Shown one piece after another: positions 18,280 to 26,542 of a DNA stretch of 53,471 nucleotides (positions are counted from its first letter, which is position 1; each line of letters starts with the position of its first letter). Below the pieces are notes generated by a model. The model made no database searches. It was not told the DNA's origin and saw only the letters and a list, made by a program, of their open reading frames with translations. The position numbers were made by a program, and so were the translations under genes. The stretch is from Pseudomonadota bacterium. GTDB taxonomy: Bacteria > Pseudomonadota > Alphaproteobacteria > Sphingomonadales > Sphingomonadaceae. Location: positions 1-53,471 of the forward strand of contig CAUJJI010000041.1 in NCBI GenBank assembly GCA_963205265.1, given 5' to 3'.

Positions 18280-18477
18280 GCCGACGGTGGGGAGAGCGTG
18301 TTGCGTTGCAAACTAATGAGACACCATCGCGCGTAAATCACTTGCATTCGGTAATATTGCAGTGCAGCATTCGGGATGTTGGTTAGAGTCCGATAGGGGC
18401 GATCGGATGGGTGGATTCGACAGTGTTGCATGCGGTGCCCGGCCCCGATGGGGCGGGTTCCAGGGACTTTGCCCGGC

Positions 18478-20166
18478 ATGACTGCCGAAGCGGGCCGCAT
18501 CGGCGCTGATCGCGCACCTGCCGCCACCCGGCCGCGCTTCCGTTTTCCCTTCGGCCCGAGCGATTATCGCGGCACCGCCTATTTTTCCCTCGGCGCCATC
18601 CTGGCCGCCGCCCTGTTCGATATCCTGCTGCTTGTCCTCGAGATCGAGGTCGGCTGGGACGAGAAGCCGCTTCACCTGATGACGGCGATATCGCTGCTGC
18701 TGATCCTGGCGGCGGTAATAGTCAGCTACCGGCTGCTGCGCGATCGCATCGCCGCCGCGGCGCTCGAGCCGAGCCTGCTCGAGGAACTGCGCGTGGGCAA
18801 GCAGGCGGCGGAAACCGCCAATCTCGCCAAGGCCCGCTATCTCGCCAACGTCAGCCACGAGATCCGCTCGCCGCTCAACGCGATCTACGGCTATGCCCAG
18901 CTGATCGAGCAGGAAGCCGACGTCCGGCCGCAGGATGCGGCGCGGATCATCCGTCGCTGCGCCGAGCACATGACCAGCCTGGTCGAGAGCCTGCTCGACA
19001 TCTCCCGTGCGGAGAACGGCGTGCTGCGGGTGCGCAGCGAAATCGTGCGGCTTCCCGACTTCATCGACCAGATCGTGCTGATGATGCGTCCCGCAGCCCA
19101 GGCCAAGGGACTGCGGTTCGACTACGAGCAGTCCGGGCGCCTGCCCGAATTCGTCCGCACCGACCAGAGCCGCTTCCGCCAGGCGCTGATCAATCTCATC
19201 TCCAATGCCATCAAGTTCACCGACGAGGGCGGCGTGACGCTGCGGGTGAGCTATCGCGGGCAGATCGCCACTTTCGAGATCGTCGATACCGGCCCGGGCA
19301 TCGCGCCCGAGGACCAGCAACGCATCTTCGATCCCTACGACCGCGGCGGCGGCGAAGGAGGCGGCCAGGCTGGCGTCGGCCTGGGCCTGCCGATCACCAA
19401 GGCGATCATCGAGATCCTGGGCGGCAATCTCGAGCTCGCCAGCACGCCCGGCCAGGGCTCGTGCTTCCGCGTCGTGCTGATGCTGGGCGAAGTCGCCGAC
19501 ATGCAGGTGCCGGCCGTCGCCCAGCGGCGGATCTGCGGCTACGAGGGGCCGCAGCGCTCGGTCCTGGTGGTCGACGACGATCCCGACCAGCGCTCCTTCC
19601 TCGAGCAGTTCCTGCAGGCTTGCGGTTTTGAAGTGGTCGCCGTGCCGGACGGCGAAACGGCCGTCGGCCTCGCATCGGTGCGCACCTTCGATCTCGCCAT
19701 CCTCGACATCAGCCTGCCCGGCATCTCGGGCTGGGAAACCGCCGTGCAGATCCGCGAGCGGATCCAGCAGGACTTCGTCATCATCATGGCGTCGGCCAAT
19801 TCCCAGGAGTTCCATCGGCCCGAACACCACAAGCCGGTGCACGACCACTTCTTCGTCAAGCCCTACCGCCTCGACCAGATGGCCGAAGCGATCGGCGGCC
19901 TGCTGCAGCTCACCTGGAAATGGGAAGCGCTCGGCCCGGCCGAGGCTCCCGCAGCGCCGGGCGAGGAGGCGATGCCTGCGGCGGCACGCCCCCATGTCGC
20001 GCGGCTGAAGGAACTGATCCGCATCGGCCACGTCCGTGGCATCGAAGCGGAAATAGGCATGCTGGCCGGCGCCGCCCCGGCCAACGGCAAGCTCGTCGGC
20101 GCGCTGTACGCAGCGCTCGACGAATTCGATCTCACCGGCATGGCAAGACTATTGGAGGGAATGTGA
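18478..20166 (+). CDS. Hybrid histidine kinase
   Basis: A 562-residue inner-membrane sensor kinase. Two membrane helices (about 37-55 and 67-85) have only a short periplasmic connection, so there is little room for a ligand domain. They are followed by a HisKA domain with His127 in NVSHEIRSPLNA, an HATPase domain (NLISNAIKF, DTGPGIAPEDQ, GVGLGLPI), and a receiver domain (VVDDDPDQR, AILDISLPG, lysine in FFVKPY). The final 60 residues are a helical tail (RLKELIRIGHVRGIEAEI, FDLTGMARLL) often seen after receivers in such hybrids. The start is uncertain; an ATG at 18430 is also in frame. It overlaps the response regulator gene by four bases. Confidence 0.88.
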   Translation: MTAEAGRIGADRAPAATRPRFRFPFGPSDYRGTAYFSLGAILAAALFDILLLVLEIEVGWDEKPLHLMTAISLLLILAAVIVSYRLLRDRIAAAALEPSLLEELRVGKQAAETANLAKARYLANVSHEIRSPLNAIYGYAQLIEQEADVRPQDAARIIRRCAEHMTSLVESLLDISRAENGVLRVRSEIVRLPDFIDQIVLMMRPAAQAKGLRFDYEQSGRLPEFVRTDQSRFRQALINLISNAIKFTDEGGVTLRVSYRGQIATFEIVDTGPGIAPEDQQRIFDPYDRGGGEGGGQAGVGLGLPITKAIIEILGGNLELASTPGQGSCFRVVLMLGEVADMQVPAVAQRRICGYEGPQRSVLVVDDDPDQRSFLEQFLQACGFEVVAVPDGETAVGLASVRTFDLAILDISLPGISGWETAVQIRERIQQDFVIIMASANSQEFHRPEHHKPVHDHFFVKPYRLDQMAEAIGGLLQLTWKWEALGPAEAPAAPGEEAMPAAARPHVARLKELIRIGHVRGIEAEIGMLAGAAPANGKLVGALYAALDEFDLTGMARLLEGM

Positions 20167-21092
20167 ACACTGGGATACCCGGTCATGGCGATACGGTGCT
20201 GGTCATCGACGATGAGCCGGCATCGCTGCACATGATCACGTCGGCTCTGGAAAGCGCCGACATCACCGTTCTCGTCGCCACCTCGGGCGAAGGCGGGCTG
20301 GCGCTGCTCGAGAACATCCTGCCGGACCTGATCATCGTCGATGCGGTGATGCCGGGGATCGACGGCTTCGAAACGACGGTCCGGATCAAGCGCAACCCGC
20401 GGCTGGCAAGCATCCCCGTCATCTTCATGACCGGGCTGGTCGAAAGCGAGCACGTCGTCGAGGCCTTCGAGGTCGGCGGGGTCGACTATGTCCGCAAGCC
20501 GGTCAACATCAACGAGCTGCTGGCGCGCGTGCGCGTGCACATGGCGCAGGGGCGTGCGGTGCAGGCGAGCACGACCAGCCTCGACGCCACCGGGCGGCTG
20601 ATGCTGGCGACCGACGCGCGCGGCAGCCTGCTGTGGTGCACGCCGCGCGCCGAAGCGGCGATCAGCCGCATGGTGCCGGGCTGGACGCGCGAGGAAGCGA
20701 CGCTGCCGCCGGCACTGCGCACCCCGGTCGAGCGGCTGCTGTCGCGCGGCGACGGCGCCGGGGCGACGGTCCGAATCGACGAGGAGAGCTCCGAAGGCAT
20801 GCTCGAGCTGGTGCTGATCGCCCGCTACCGCCAGAACGAGGTCCTGATCCGCCTGAACGAGCTCAATCCGAAGCAGGACGTGATCAAGCTGGGCTCTGTG
20901 CTGGGCCTCACCCAGCGCGAGGCGGAAGTGCTGCTGTGGGTCAGCTACGGCAAGTCCAGCACCGACATCAGCGAGGTCCTGGAGATCAGCCCGCGCACGG
21001 TGCAGAAGCACCTCGAGCACGTCTACGAGAAGCTGGGCGTGGAAACCCGCTCGGCCGCGGCGGCGATCGCGATCCGGGTGATCCAGCAATAA
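20163..21092 (+). CDS. Response regulator with LuxR-type DNA-binding domain
   Basis: A 309-residue regulator. The N-terminal receiver has acidic residues D16/D17, phospho-acceptor Asp60 (IIVDAVMPG) and Lys112 in VRKPV. A roughly 120-residue middle part follows, and the C-terminal LuxR/GerE helix-turn-helix begins near LTQREAEVLLWVSYGKSSTDIS and includes SPRTVQKHLEHVYEKLGV. The GTG start overlaps the kinase stop, with GGAGGGAAT ahead of it, so kinase and regulator are coupled. They may control the neighbouring flavoprotein genes or the amine-oxidase cluster; the sequence does not settle which. Confidence 0.9.
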   Translation: MNTGIPGHGDTVLVIDDEPASLHMITSALESADITVLVATSGEGGLALLENILPDLIIVDAVMPGIDGFETTVRIKRNPRLASIPVIFMTGLVESEHVVEAFEVGGVDYVRKPVNINELLARVRVHMAQGRAVQASTTSLDATGRLMLATDARGSLLWCTPRAEAAISRMVPGWTREEATLPPALRTPVERLLSRGDGAGATVRIDEESSEGMLELVLIARYRQNEVLIRLNELNPKQDVIKLGSVLGLTQREAEVLLWVSYGKSSTDISEVLEISPRTVQKHLEHVYEKLGVETRSAAAAIAIRVIQQ

Positions 21093-21117
21093 GGGCGGGC
21101 GGCCCCGGCCCATAGAA

Positions 21118-21151
21118 AAGCCGGGCCGGTCTGTTGCGACCGGCCCGGCTT
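21118..21151. terminator. Bidirectional terminator
   Basis: A perfect 14-bp stem (AAGCCGGGCCGGTC with its complement) around a six-base loop lies between the convergent response regulator and UrcA genes. It is A-rich on its left and T-rich just to its right, so it can stop transcription in both directions. Confidence 0.85.
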
Positions 21152-21173
21152 CGCTTTCAGGTCATCCCCGGAA

Positions 21174-21488
21174 CTATTCGACGCCGGCGAAGCGCTTGTT
21201 CGTGGCGTTCACGACCAGCTGCTGGATCTTCGGCTCGATGCTGTTGGCCATCTCGTTGCGGCACTTGAAGTCCGGCGAGGTGTCGGCGTTCAGGCGATCG
21301 CCGGGGTTGCACACCGCGGCGATCTGCTCTTCCAGGCCGCGGCGGAAGGCAGCGACGCTGTTGGCGTCGGTGAAGTCCACGCCGGTGGTGTTGATCTTGA
21401 ATGCGACCTGCTCGCGTTCGGCGGCGGAAGCGCCGGTGGAGCCGGCGAGAATGCCGGCGGCGAGGATCGCAATGCCAATGGCCTTCAT
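21174..21488 (-). CDS. UrcA family protein
   Basis: A 104-residue exported protein: a cleavable signal peptide (about 1-22, ending ASA), then a small domain with VDFTDANSVAAFRRGLEEQIAAVC broken by a later Cys (FKCRNEMANS). The layout matches the UrcA family of sphingomonads and caulobacters, which is of unknown function and has paired cysteines. The ATG at 21488 follows AGGAGAG. It is convergent with the response regulator and faces a long AT-rich region. Confidence 0.72.
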   Translation of the reverse strand: MKAIGIAILAAGILAGSTGASAAEREQVAFKINTTGVDFTDANSVAAFRRGLEEQIAAVCNPGDRLNADTSPDFKCRNEMANSIEPKIQQLVVNATNKRFAGVE

Positions 21489-22186
21489 TTTAATCTCTCC
21501 TGCGATAGTAGTATTACGATGAACAACTTTAGTGATAACGTATCGTCAGGCTCTTTCTGCACTAGTCTGGGCTATGGCCTGTCAAGCGTTCTTGGTGCGC
21601 TGAGCAGCGAAATATGCGCATGAGAGAGTTAAATCAAGTCAAAAATCGGCGGAAAAGCGCGGAAAAATGATGCCCGTCCATGCTGCAACTGCGTTGACAG
21701 TTGCCTTGTCGGCTGCCGCAACAGCTCAATTCTACAGAGGCTGCCACATTTATATATTAAGTATTATGTCAGGATGTCTGAAATTTGTTACTTCATTTGA
21801 CAGACAGAATATGCGACATGAGTCATATGACTCACATCATGACTTGCATGGATCTGCTATCATCTAAGTAACACCCAATTTATATTCAAAACTTTACATG
21901 ATACCGCTGCCGCGTAGAAAGGCACATACGCAAAATTGCGCAGATCGCCGCTGCGATGCACAGGATTACTGGACCGGGATCGGCGTTCCGGCCGTCCTCC
22001 GCCACGCTGGCGAGCACCGGCCCCTCATATTGCATTGCAGCAAGAGTCGGCTGGAAGCGGAAAGATTCACCTCGCCGGATCGGCATCCTGCTTCGTCCGC
22101 AAACCGCCGGGAATGCGCAATTTGCCGCATTCCGCCGTCCGCCCGCGCCCTGCAGGGGTGAGTGGTCTTCATCATGAGGAAGGACG
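21489..22186. other. AT-rich intergenic region, no convincing gene
   Basis: These 698 bases divide the UrcA gene from a small HTH-like gene and are far richer in A+T than anything nearby, especially 21730-21900. Short open frames occur but have no ribosome binding site, signal or composition to support them. Visible content is the UrcA 5' region, a perfect 16-bp palindrome at 21819-21834, and another run of ordinary G+C from about 21900. It looks like a regulatory region or the scar of an inserted element. Confidence 0.6.
21819..21834. promoter_or_regulatory. Perfect 16-bp palindrome, possible operator
   Basis: TGAGTCATATGACTCA reads identically on both strands and lies in the AT-rich gap. 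Its size and symmetry suit a dimeric regulator. Which gene it serves is unclear: the small HTH-like gene begins 350 bases downstream. Confidence 0.45.
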
Positions 22187-22390
22187 ATGGCAACGCAGAA
22201 ACTTCAATATATCGATGCCGGCATGGTCGAAAAGATGTCGGCTCTGCTCACCCGGCAATCGCCCGAAGAGGTGCAAAGCCGCCTCGGCATCGGCATTAAC
22301 ACCTGGACCAAGCTTCGCAAGGGAGAGGCCATCCGCCAGTCCGTGGCCTTGCGGCTGCTGGAGCGCGTGCAGGGCGGACTCGTCAACTAG
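22187..22390 (+). CDS. Small HTH-like protein, possible regulator
   Basis: A 67-residue protein starting at an ATG with AGGAAGG upstream. The C-terminal two thirds (SPEEVQSRLGIGINTWTKLR, then GEAIRQSVALRLLER) read like a short XRE-type helix-turn-helix: a helix, a turn at GIG, a recognition-like helix with NTWTKLRKG, and a closing helix. There is no other domain. It stands alone between a 700-base AT-rich region and the convergent exported RidA gene. A role as regulator of the neighbouring cluster is inference. Confidence 0.72.
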   Translation: MATQKLQYIDAGMVEKMSALLTRQSPEEVQSRLGIGINTWTKLRKGEAIRQSVALRLLERVQGGLVN

Positions 22391-22423
22391 CCGGCGATCC
22401 TTCACCGATCGTCCAAAAGCAGA

Positions 22424-22458
22424 GGGCCGGCCCGCAGCTACAAAGCGCGAGCCGGCCC
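22424..22458. terminator. Probable convergent terminator
   Basis: An 8-bp GGGCCGGC stem with its complement around a 19-base loop sits between the convergent HTH-like and RidA genes. There is no strong T-run, so efficiency is uncertain. Confidence 0.5.
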
Positions 22459-22488
22459 ATCGCTTGCCGGGAATTACGTCTCAGGCGA

Positions 22489-23007
22489 TCAGGTGCCGGG
22501 CTTCTTCGCGGCGATCGCCTCGATCTCGATCAGATAGTATGGGCCGACCAGGGCAGCGACTTGAAACGTCGAGCGCGCGACCGTTTCCGGCGTTTCTGCG
22601 TTGCCGAAGAAGGCCTTGAAGCCCTCGTTGGCACCGGCGAAGTCCATCTTGCCAGTACGCGGGTCCGCCGCCACGAACAGGGTCAGCTTGATTACGTCGG
22701 ACATCTTGAAGCCCTGTGTCGCCAAGATGTCCTTCACTTTTCCCAGGACGCTGACCGTCTGGGTCTTCGTGTCGCCGAGATCCTCTACGCTCTTCACCTC
22801 GCTCATCGGCTTGGTCGGATCGACGGGCGAGGCGAGCTGGCCCGACACGAAGACCATGTCCGCACCCGCATTGACCCGCGCCGCGTCGAGAATGATCGCG
22901 CTGGGATTGCGTTTGATGCGGATGACCTGGGCGTCGGCGGAGGCGGGAAGCGCCACCGCTGCGACGGCCGCGGCGAGCGCGGCGGGCATGAGTTTCCTGG
23001 AGACCAT
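22489..23007 (-). CDS. Exported RidA/YjgF family protein (first copy)
   Basis: A 172-residue RidA-family protein with a cleavable signal peptide (about 1-27, ending ADAQ), which is unusual for a family that is mostly cytosolic. RidA hydrolyses reactive imines and enamines, such as 2-aminoacrylate, to carbonyl and ammonia. The carboxylate-binding Arg is kept (Arg145 in ARSTFQV), as is the C-terminal EIEAIA with its Glu. The ATG at 23007 was preferred to a TTG two codons upstream because AAGGA lies nine bases before it. It diverges from the TonB-dependent receptor and is a paralogue of the protein at 25986. Confidence 0.9.
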   Translation of the reverse strand: MVSRKLMPAALAAAVAAVALPASADAQVIRIKRNPSAIILDAARVNAGADMVFVSGQLASPVDPTKPMSEVKSVEDLGDTKTQTVSVLGKVKDILATQGFKMSDVIKLTLFVAADPRTGKMDFAGANEGFKAFFGNAETPETVARSTFQVAALVGPYYLIEIEAIAAKKPGT

Positions 23008-23338
23008 CGGCAAGTCCTTGCAAACGTTGTTCGAAACAGCGCCGCGCCGCGTCCACCGGCTCTCGACAGCTGGAAAATCCGCGCTCGAATTCTCGCAGAA
23101 TTCCTAGCATTTCCGCGCCTGTAACCCCTCTACGCAAATCGGCGTATGGGCTTTCCCCGGGCTTTGGACTGGATTGGGACCATCGGAACAACGAGTCCGG
23201 CATCCCGAAGCCGAGGGGGTCGAGGGATTACCAAGACGGATGAGGGCAAAGCCGGCGCGGCCATAGGTTCGCGCAGCGACGCCACCTGTCCGGAGCGCAG
23301 AAAGGGGGAGGAGGTACGACATCCACATGGGGGCAACT
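23008..23338. other. Divergent regulatory region between RidA and receptor genes
   Basis: A 331-base stretch without a supported gene, serving as the common 5' region of the first RidA and the TonB-dependent receptor. It contains a perfect 7-3-7 inverted repeat at 23087-23103 and a purine-rich GGGGGAGGAGG tract near the receptor start. I could not find a clear -35/-10 pair. Confidence 0.55.
23087..23103. promoter_or_regulatory. 17-bp inverted repeat, candidate operator
   Basis: GAATTCT-CGC-AGAATTC is a perfect dyad of seven bases each side, 80 bases upstream of the RidA start and 236 before the receptor start. Its place in a divergent promoter region suggests a binding site for a dimeric regulator, possibly of the whole cluster. 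Confidence 0.45.
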
Positions 23339-25912
23339 ATGCCGCGTATCTCCAAGACGCTTACGATTGCACTTTTCGCTACCACAGCTCTCTCGACAGC
23401 GGCCAATGCCCAGGACACGACGGCTCCCGCCGACGAGGGCGAGGAGATCATCGTCACCGGCACGCGTGCCGTCGGCACCCAGGCGGCAGAGAGCGCCGCG
23501 CCGATCCAGCTTCTGAGCGACACGGCGCTGGAGAAAGTCGGCCAGCCCAACCTCAACCAGGCGTTGACGCAGCTGGTGCCTTCGTTCCAGGCGCAGACGC
23601 AGGGCACCGACATGGCGAGCTTCTCGCTTTCGGCCCGCCTGCGCGGCATCAGCCCCAACCACACGCTGGTGATGGTCAACGGCAAGCGCCGTCACGGCAA
23701 CTCGATCCTGCAGGTGATCAACGGCGCTTTCGGCGGTTCGGCCGCACCCAGCATCGACTTGATCCCGCCGGACATCGTCCAGCGCATCGAGATCCTGCAG
23801 GACGGTGCCGCGGCGCAATACGGCTCGGACGCCATCGCCGGCGTCATCAACATCATCCTCAAGAGCGACACCGAGGGCGGCACGGTCAAGTTCAACACCG
23901 GCCAGTACTACGACGGCGAAGGCACGACCTACAGCGCCAGCGGCAACTTCGGGATGCAGGTCGGCGACAGCGGCTTTCTCGACATCTCGCTGTTCCATCG
24001 CCGCAACGACTGGACGACGCAGGGCAAGGGCCAGTTCTCGGTCAGGAACTACAACGGCACGACCGTCACCAACATCTCGGCGGCATTCAAGCCGATCTAC
24101 GACGCCTGCAACGCCGAGAACTGCACCGCCAACATCAACGGCGGCCAGCCCAAGTCGAAGCTGACCCTGGCCTTCTACAACTTCGGCTACGATTTCGGCG
24201 GCATCGAGTTCTACTCGTTCGGCGACGTCTCCTACCGCCACGGCGACGCGCTGCAGGGCTATCGCGTGCCCAACCGCGTCTGCAAGGTCACTGCCGATCC
24301 AACGACCTGCTTCGCCCCGACGCTGCCCTACGGCATGGTCCCGCACATCGAGGTGAAGCAGGACGAGTTCTCGCTGACCAACGGCTTCAAGGGCGAGATC
24401 GAGGGCTGGAACTGGGACCTCGCCGCCAATTACTCGGAAGACATCGCCAAGGTCTACACGACGCATTCGGCGAACGCCTCGCTGTTCAGCGCCACCGGCT
24501 TCACCCCGCGCGACTTCTACGACGGCAAGTTCGAGTTCAAGCAGTTCGTCGGCACCGTCGACCTGCGCAAGGAATTCGAAGTCGGCCTCTACGAGCCGCT
24601 CAATCTCGCCCTGGGTGCGGAAATCCGCAAGGAATCCTACTCCATCGGCGCCGGTGACGCGGGTTCGCTCTATATCGAGGGCGGCCAGTCGTTCCCCGGC
24701 TATGCCCCGAGCGACGCCGGCACGATCAAGCGCACCGCCAAGGCCATCTATGCCGATATCGCCGCCAAGCCGATCGACGGTTGGACCGTCGACATCGCCG
24801 GCCGCTACGAGCACTACAGCGACTTCGGCAGCACCACGATCGGCAAGTTCACCACCCGCTACGACTTCAGCGAGGCCGTCGCGCTGCGCGGCACGGTGAG
24901 CACCGGCTTCCGAGCGCCTTCGCTGCCGGAATCGGGCTATTCGGCCACCAACGTCGGCCCCACCAGCGCCGTGCTCCAGCTCGCGCCCAGCTCGCCCGGG
25001 GCGGCCAGCGCGGGCTTCGGCGACCTCGGGCCCGAGAAGTCGCTCAACTTCTCGGCCGGCGTGGTGCTGCGCCCGATCCCGCGCCTGGTGATGACGCTCG
25101 ACGGCTACTACATCAAGATCAAGGACCGCATCGTTTCCTCGGGCAACATCCAGGGCCAGCTGGCACAGCCGATCCCCCTGGCCGGCGTGCCGGTGCTGAC
25201 GCCGCTGATCAACGGCCAGACTCCCGCCGCCCTGGTGCTCGCGGCGATCGCCGCCAGCGGCAAGGCGCTCGACCCCACGGTGCTCCAGTCGGGCACGCTG
25301 AGCATCCAGACCTTCACCAACGGCATCGACACCCGCACGATGGGCCTGGAATTCTCGGCGCGCTACCCGGTCGACCTGAGCTTCGGCTCGCTCGATCTCA
25401 GCCTGGGGGCCAACTACAACGTCACCAAGATGACCAAGAACAAGATCGGCACCTTGTTCGGCATCACCGCGATCGACACGATCGAGAACGCCAGTCCCAA
25501 GTTCAAGGCCAATGCCGGCGCCCTGTTCAAGACCGGTGCCTTCAGCGCCAACCTGCGCATGAACTACTACAGCAAGACCACCACCCTGGTGCAGCCCAAC
25601 ACCGCCTCGACGACGCCGCGGCCGATCGTCGGGACCTATTACGAAGCAGTGGTCAAGGCGACGCCGATCATCGACTTCGAGGTCGACTACGACTTCACCG
25701 AATCGCTCAACGTCGCCGTCGGCGCGAACAACCTGTTCAACAAGAAGCCCGAGGCTCCGCCGCTGGTCGCCGACTACAACCCGGCGACCTGGCCCACCAA
25801 CGGCCGCTCGCCCTACATCAACAACGGCGGTGCCCTGGGCGCCCGCTACGGTCACGGGCCCTACGGCACCAACGGCGGGTACTACTACGCCCGCGTCAGC
25901 CTGAAGTTCTGA
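23339..25912 (+). CDS. TonB-dependent outer membrane receptor
   Basis: A roughly 857-residue outer-membrane beta-barrel that imports a ligand using TonB energy. A signal peptide (about 1-25) is followed by a TonB box-like EEIIVTGTRA, a plug domain (LRGISPNHTLVMVNGKRRH, RIEILQDGAAAQYGSDAIAG) and a long barrel ending in the aromatic ARVSLKF. An ATG at 23327 is in frame, but the one at 23339 has GGGGGCAACT directly upstream, the same string that precedes the exported-protein gene at 52728. It is flanked by two exported RidA genes and leads into the amine oxidases, so it probably takes up the amine-containing substrate or a peptide/siderophore carrying it. Confidence 0.93.
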   Translation: MPRISKTLTIALFATTALSTAANAQDTTAPADEGEEIIVTGTRAVGTQAAESAAPIQLLSDTALEKVGQPNLNQALTQLVPSFQAQTQGTDMASFSLSARLRGISPNHTLVMVNGKRRHGNSILQVINGAFGGSAAPSIDLIPPDIVQRIEILQDGAAAQYGSDAIAGVINIILKSDTEGGTVKFNTGQYYDGEGTTYSASGNFGMQVGDSGFLDISLFHRRNDWTTQGKGQFSVRNYNGTTVTNISAAFKPIYDACNAENCTANINGGQPKSKLTLAFYNFGYDFGGIEFYSFGDVSYRHGDALQGYRVPNRVCKVTADPTTCFAPTLPYGMVPHIEVKQDEFSLTNGFKGEIEGWNWDLAANYSEDIAKVYTTHSANASLFSATGFTPRDFYDGKFEFKQFVGTVDLRKEFEVGLYEPLNLALGAEIRKESYSIGAGDAGSLYIEGGQSFPGYAPSDAGTIKRTAKAIYADIAAKPIDGWTVDIAGRYEHYSDFGSTTIGKFTTRYDFSEAVALRGTVSTGFRAPSLPESGYSATNVGPTSAVLQLAPSSPGAASAGFGDLGPEKSLNFSAGVVLRPIPRLVMTLDGYYIKIKDRIVSSGNIQGQLAQPIPLAGVPVLTPLINGQTPAALVLAAIAASGKALDPTVLQSGTLSIQTFTNGIDTRTMGLEFSARYPVDLSFGSLDLSLGANYNVTKMTKNKIGTLFGITAIDTIENASPKFKANAGALFKTGAFSANLRMNYYSKTTTLVQPNTASTTPRPIVGTYYEAVVKATPIIDFEVDYDFTESLNVAVGANNLFNKKPEAPPLVADYNPATWPTNGRSPYINNGGALGARYGHGPYGTNGGYYYARVSLKF

Positions 25913-25921
25913 GCTCCCTCG

Positions 25922-25947
25922 GCGGGCGGCGGCAACTCGCCGCCCGC
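25922..25947. terminator. Hairpin after the receptor gene
   Basis: A perfect 10-bp stem GCGGGCGGCG with its complement around GCAACT begins ten bases after the receptor stop. It lacks a T-run, so it may be a partial terminator or an mRNA-stabilising stem separating receptor from downstream expression. Confidence 0.55.
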
Positions 25948-25985
25948 ACCTTACCGCAAACCGACAATCACAGGGGAAGACAACA

Positions 25986-26486
25986 ATGGGCAGACTATCC
26001 CTAGCGACGGCCACGGCCCTCTCGCTTGCGCTGATCTCCACCGGCGCCGAGGCCAAGGCCAAACCCAAGCCGCAGATCGAGCGGACCTCCGCCAATCCCA
26101 ATTCGGTCATCTCCAGCACCGCCTCGATCCCCCCTGGCAGCAGGATCCTCTACCTTTCCGGCTCGACGGCTTCCCCGGTCGACCCTGCCAAGCCCGAGGA
26201 ACTCGGCGACACCCGCCAGCAGACGCTGTCGATCCTCACCAAGATGAAGGCCCAGCTCGAAGGCATGGGCTGGTCGATGGGCGACATCGTCAAGATGAAC
26301 GTCTTCCTGGTCGCGCCGACGCCCGGCGGGCGCATGGATTCGCCGGCGATGAACGAGGTCTTCAAGACCTTCTTCGGCACGCCCGAGCAGCCCAACAAGC
26401 CGACCCGCTCGACCGTGCAGGTCGCCGCGCTCGGCCGTCCGACCACTTTCGTCGAGATCGAGGCGATCGCCGCCAAGGCTCCCTGA
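25986..26486 (+). CDS. Exported RidA/YjgF family protein (second copy)
   Basis: A 166-residue RidA-family protein with a signal peptide (about 1-23, ending AEA), paralogous to the one at 22489-23007. It retains Arg141 in TRSTVQVAAL and the EIEAIA end, so it should be a working imine/enamine deaminase in the periplasm. AGGGGAAG lies before the ATG. It precedes two flavin amine oxidases on the same strand, which release imines as their first products. That is the strongest clue to its role: clearing the imine before it damages other proteins, or supplying the hydrolysis step of the pathway. Confidence 0.9.
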   Translation: MGRLSLATATALSLALISTGAEAKAKPKPQIERTSANPNSVISSTASIPPGSRILYLSGSTASPVDPAKPEELGDTRQQTLSILTKMKAQLEGMGWSMGDIVKMNVFLVAPTPGGRMDSPAMNEVFKTFFGTPEQPNKPTRSTVQVAALGRPTTFVEIEAIAAKAP

Positions 26487-26542
26487 CCTACCGCATTTCC
26501 AGAATCCACCCGGGCGGAGCTGCCTGAAAGGCAACCAGAACA

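Noticed and set aside
21667..21867. 66-codon open frame in the AT-rich gap
   Set aside because: No ribosome binding site and a mixed, domain-free sequence; the region looks non-coding.
16485..22130. Similar CGCAATTTGC-type strings near 16490 and 22117 considered as a shared operator
   Set aside because: The match is about a dozen bases with changes outside the core and different placement relative to genes.
23228..26119. A 963-codon minus-strand frame antisense to the TonB-dependent receptor
   Set aside because: Low-complexity Arg/Val/Asp/Gly composition without motifs or start signals; the receptor on the other strand is certain.
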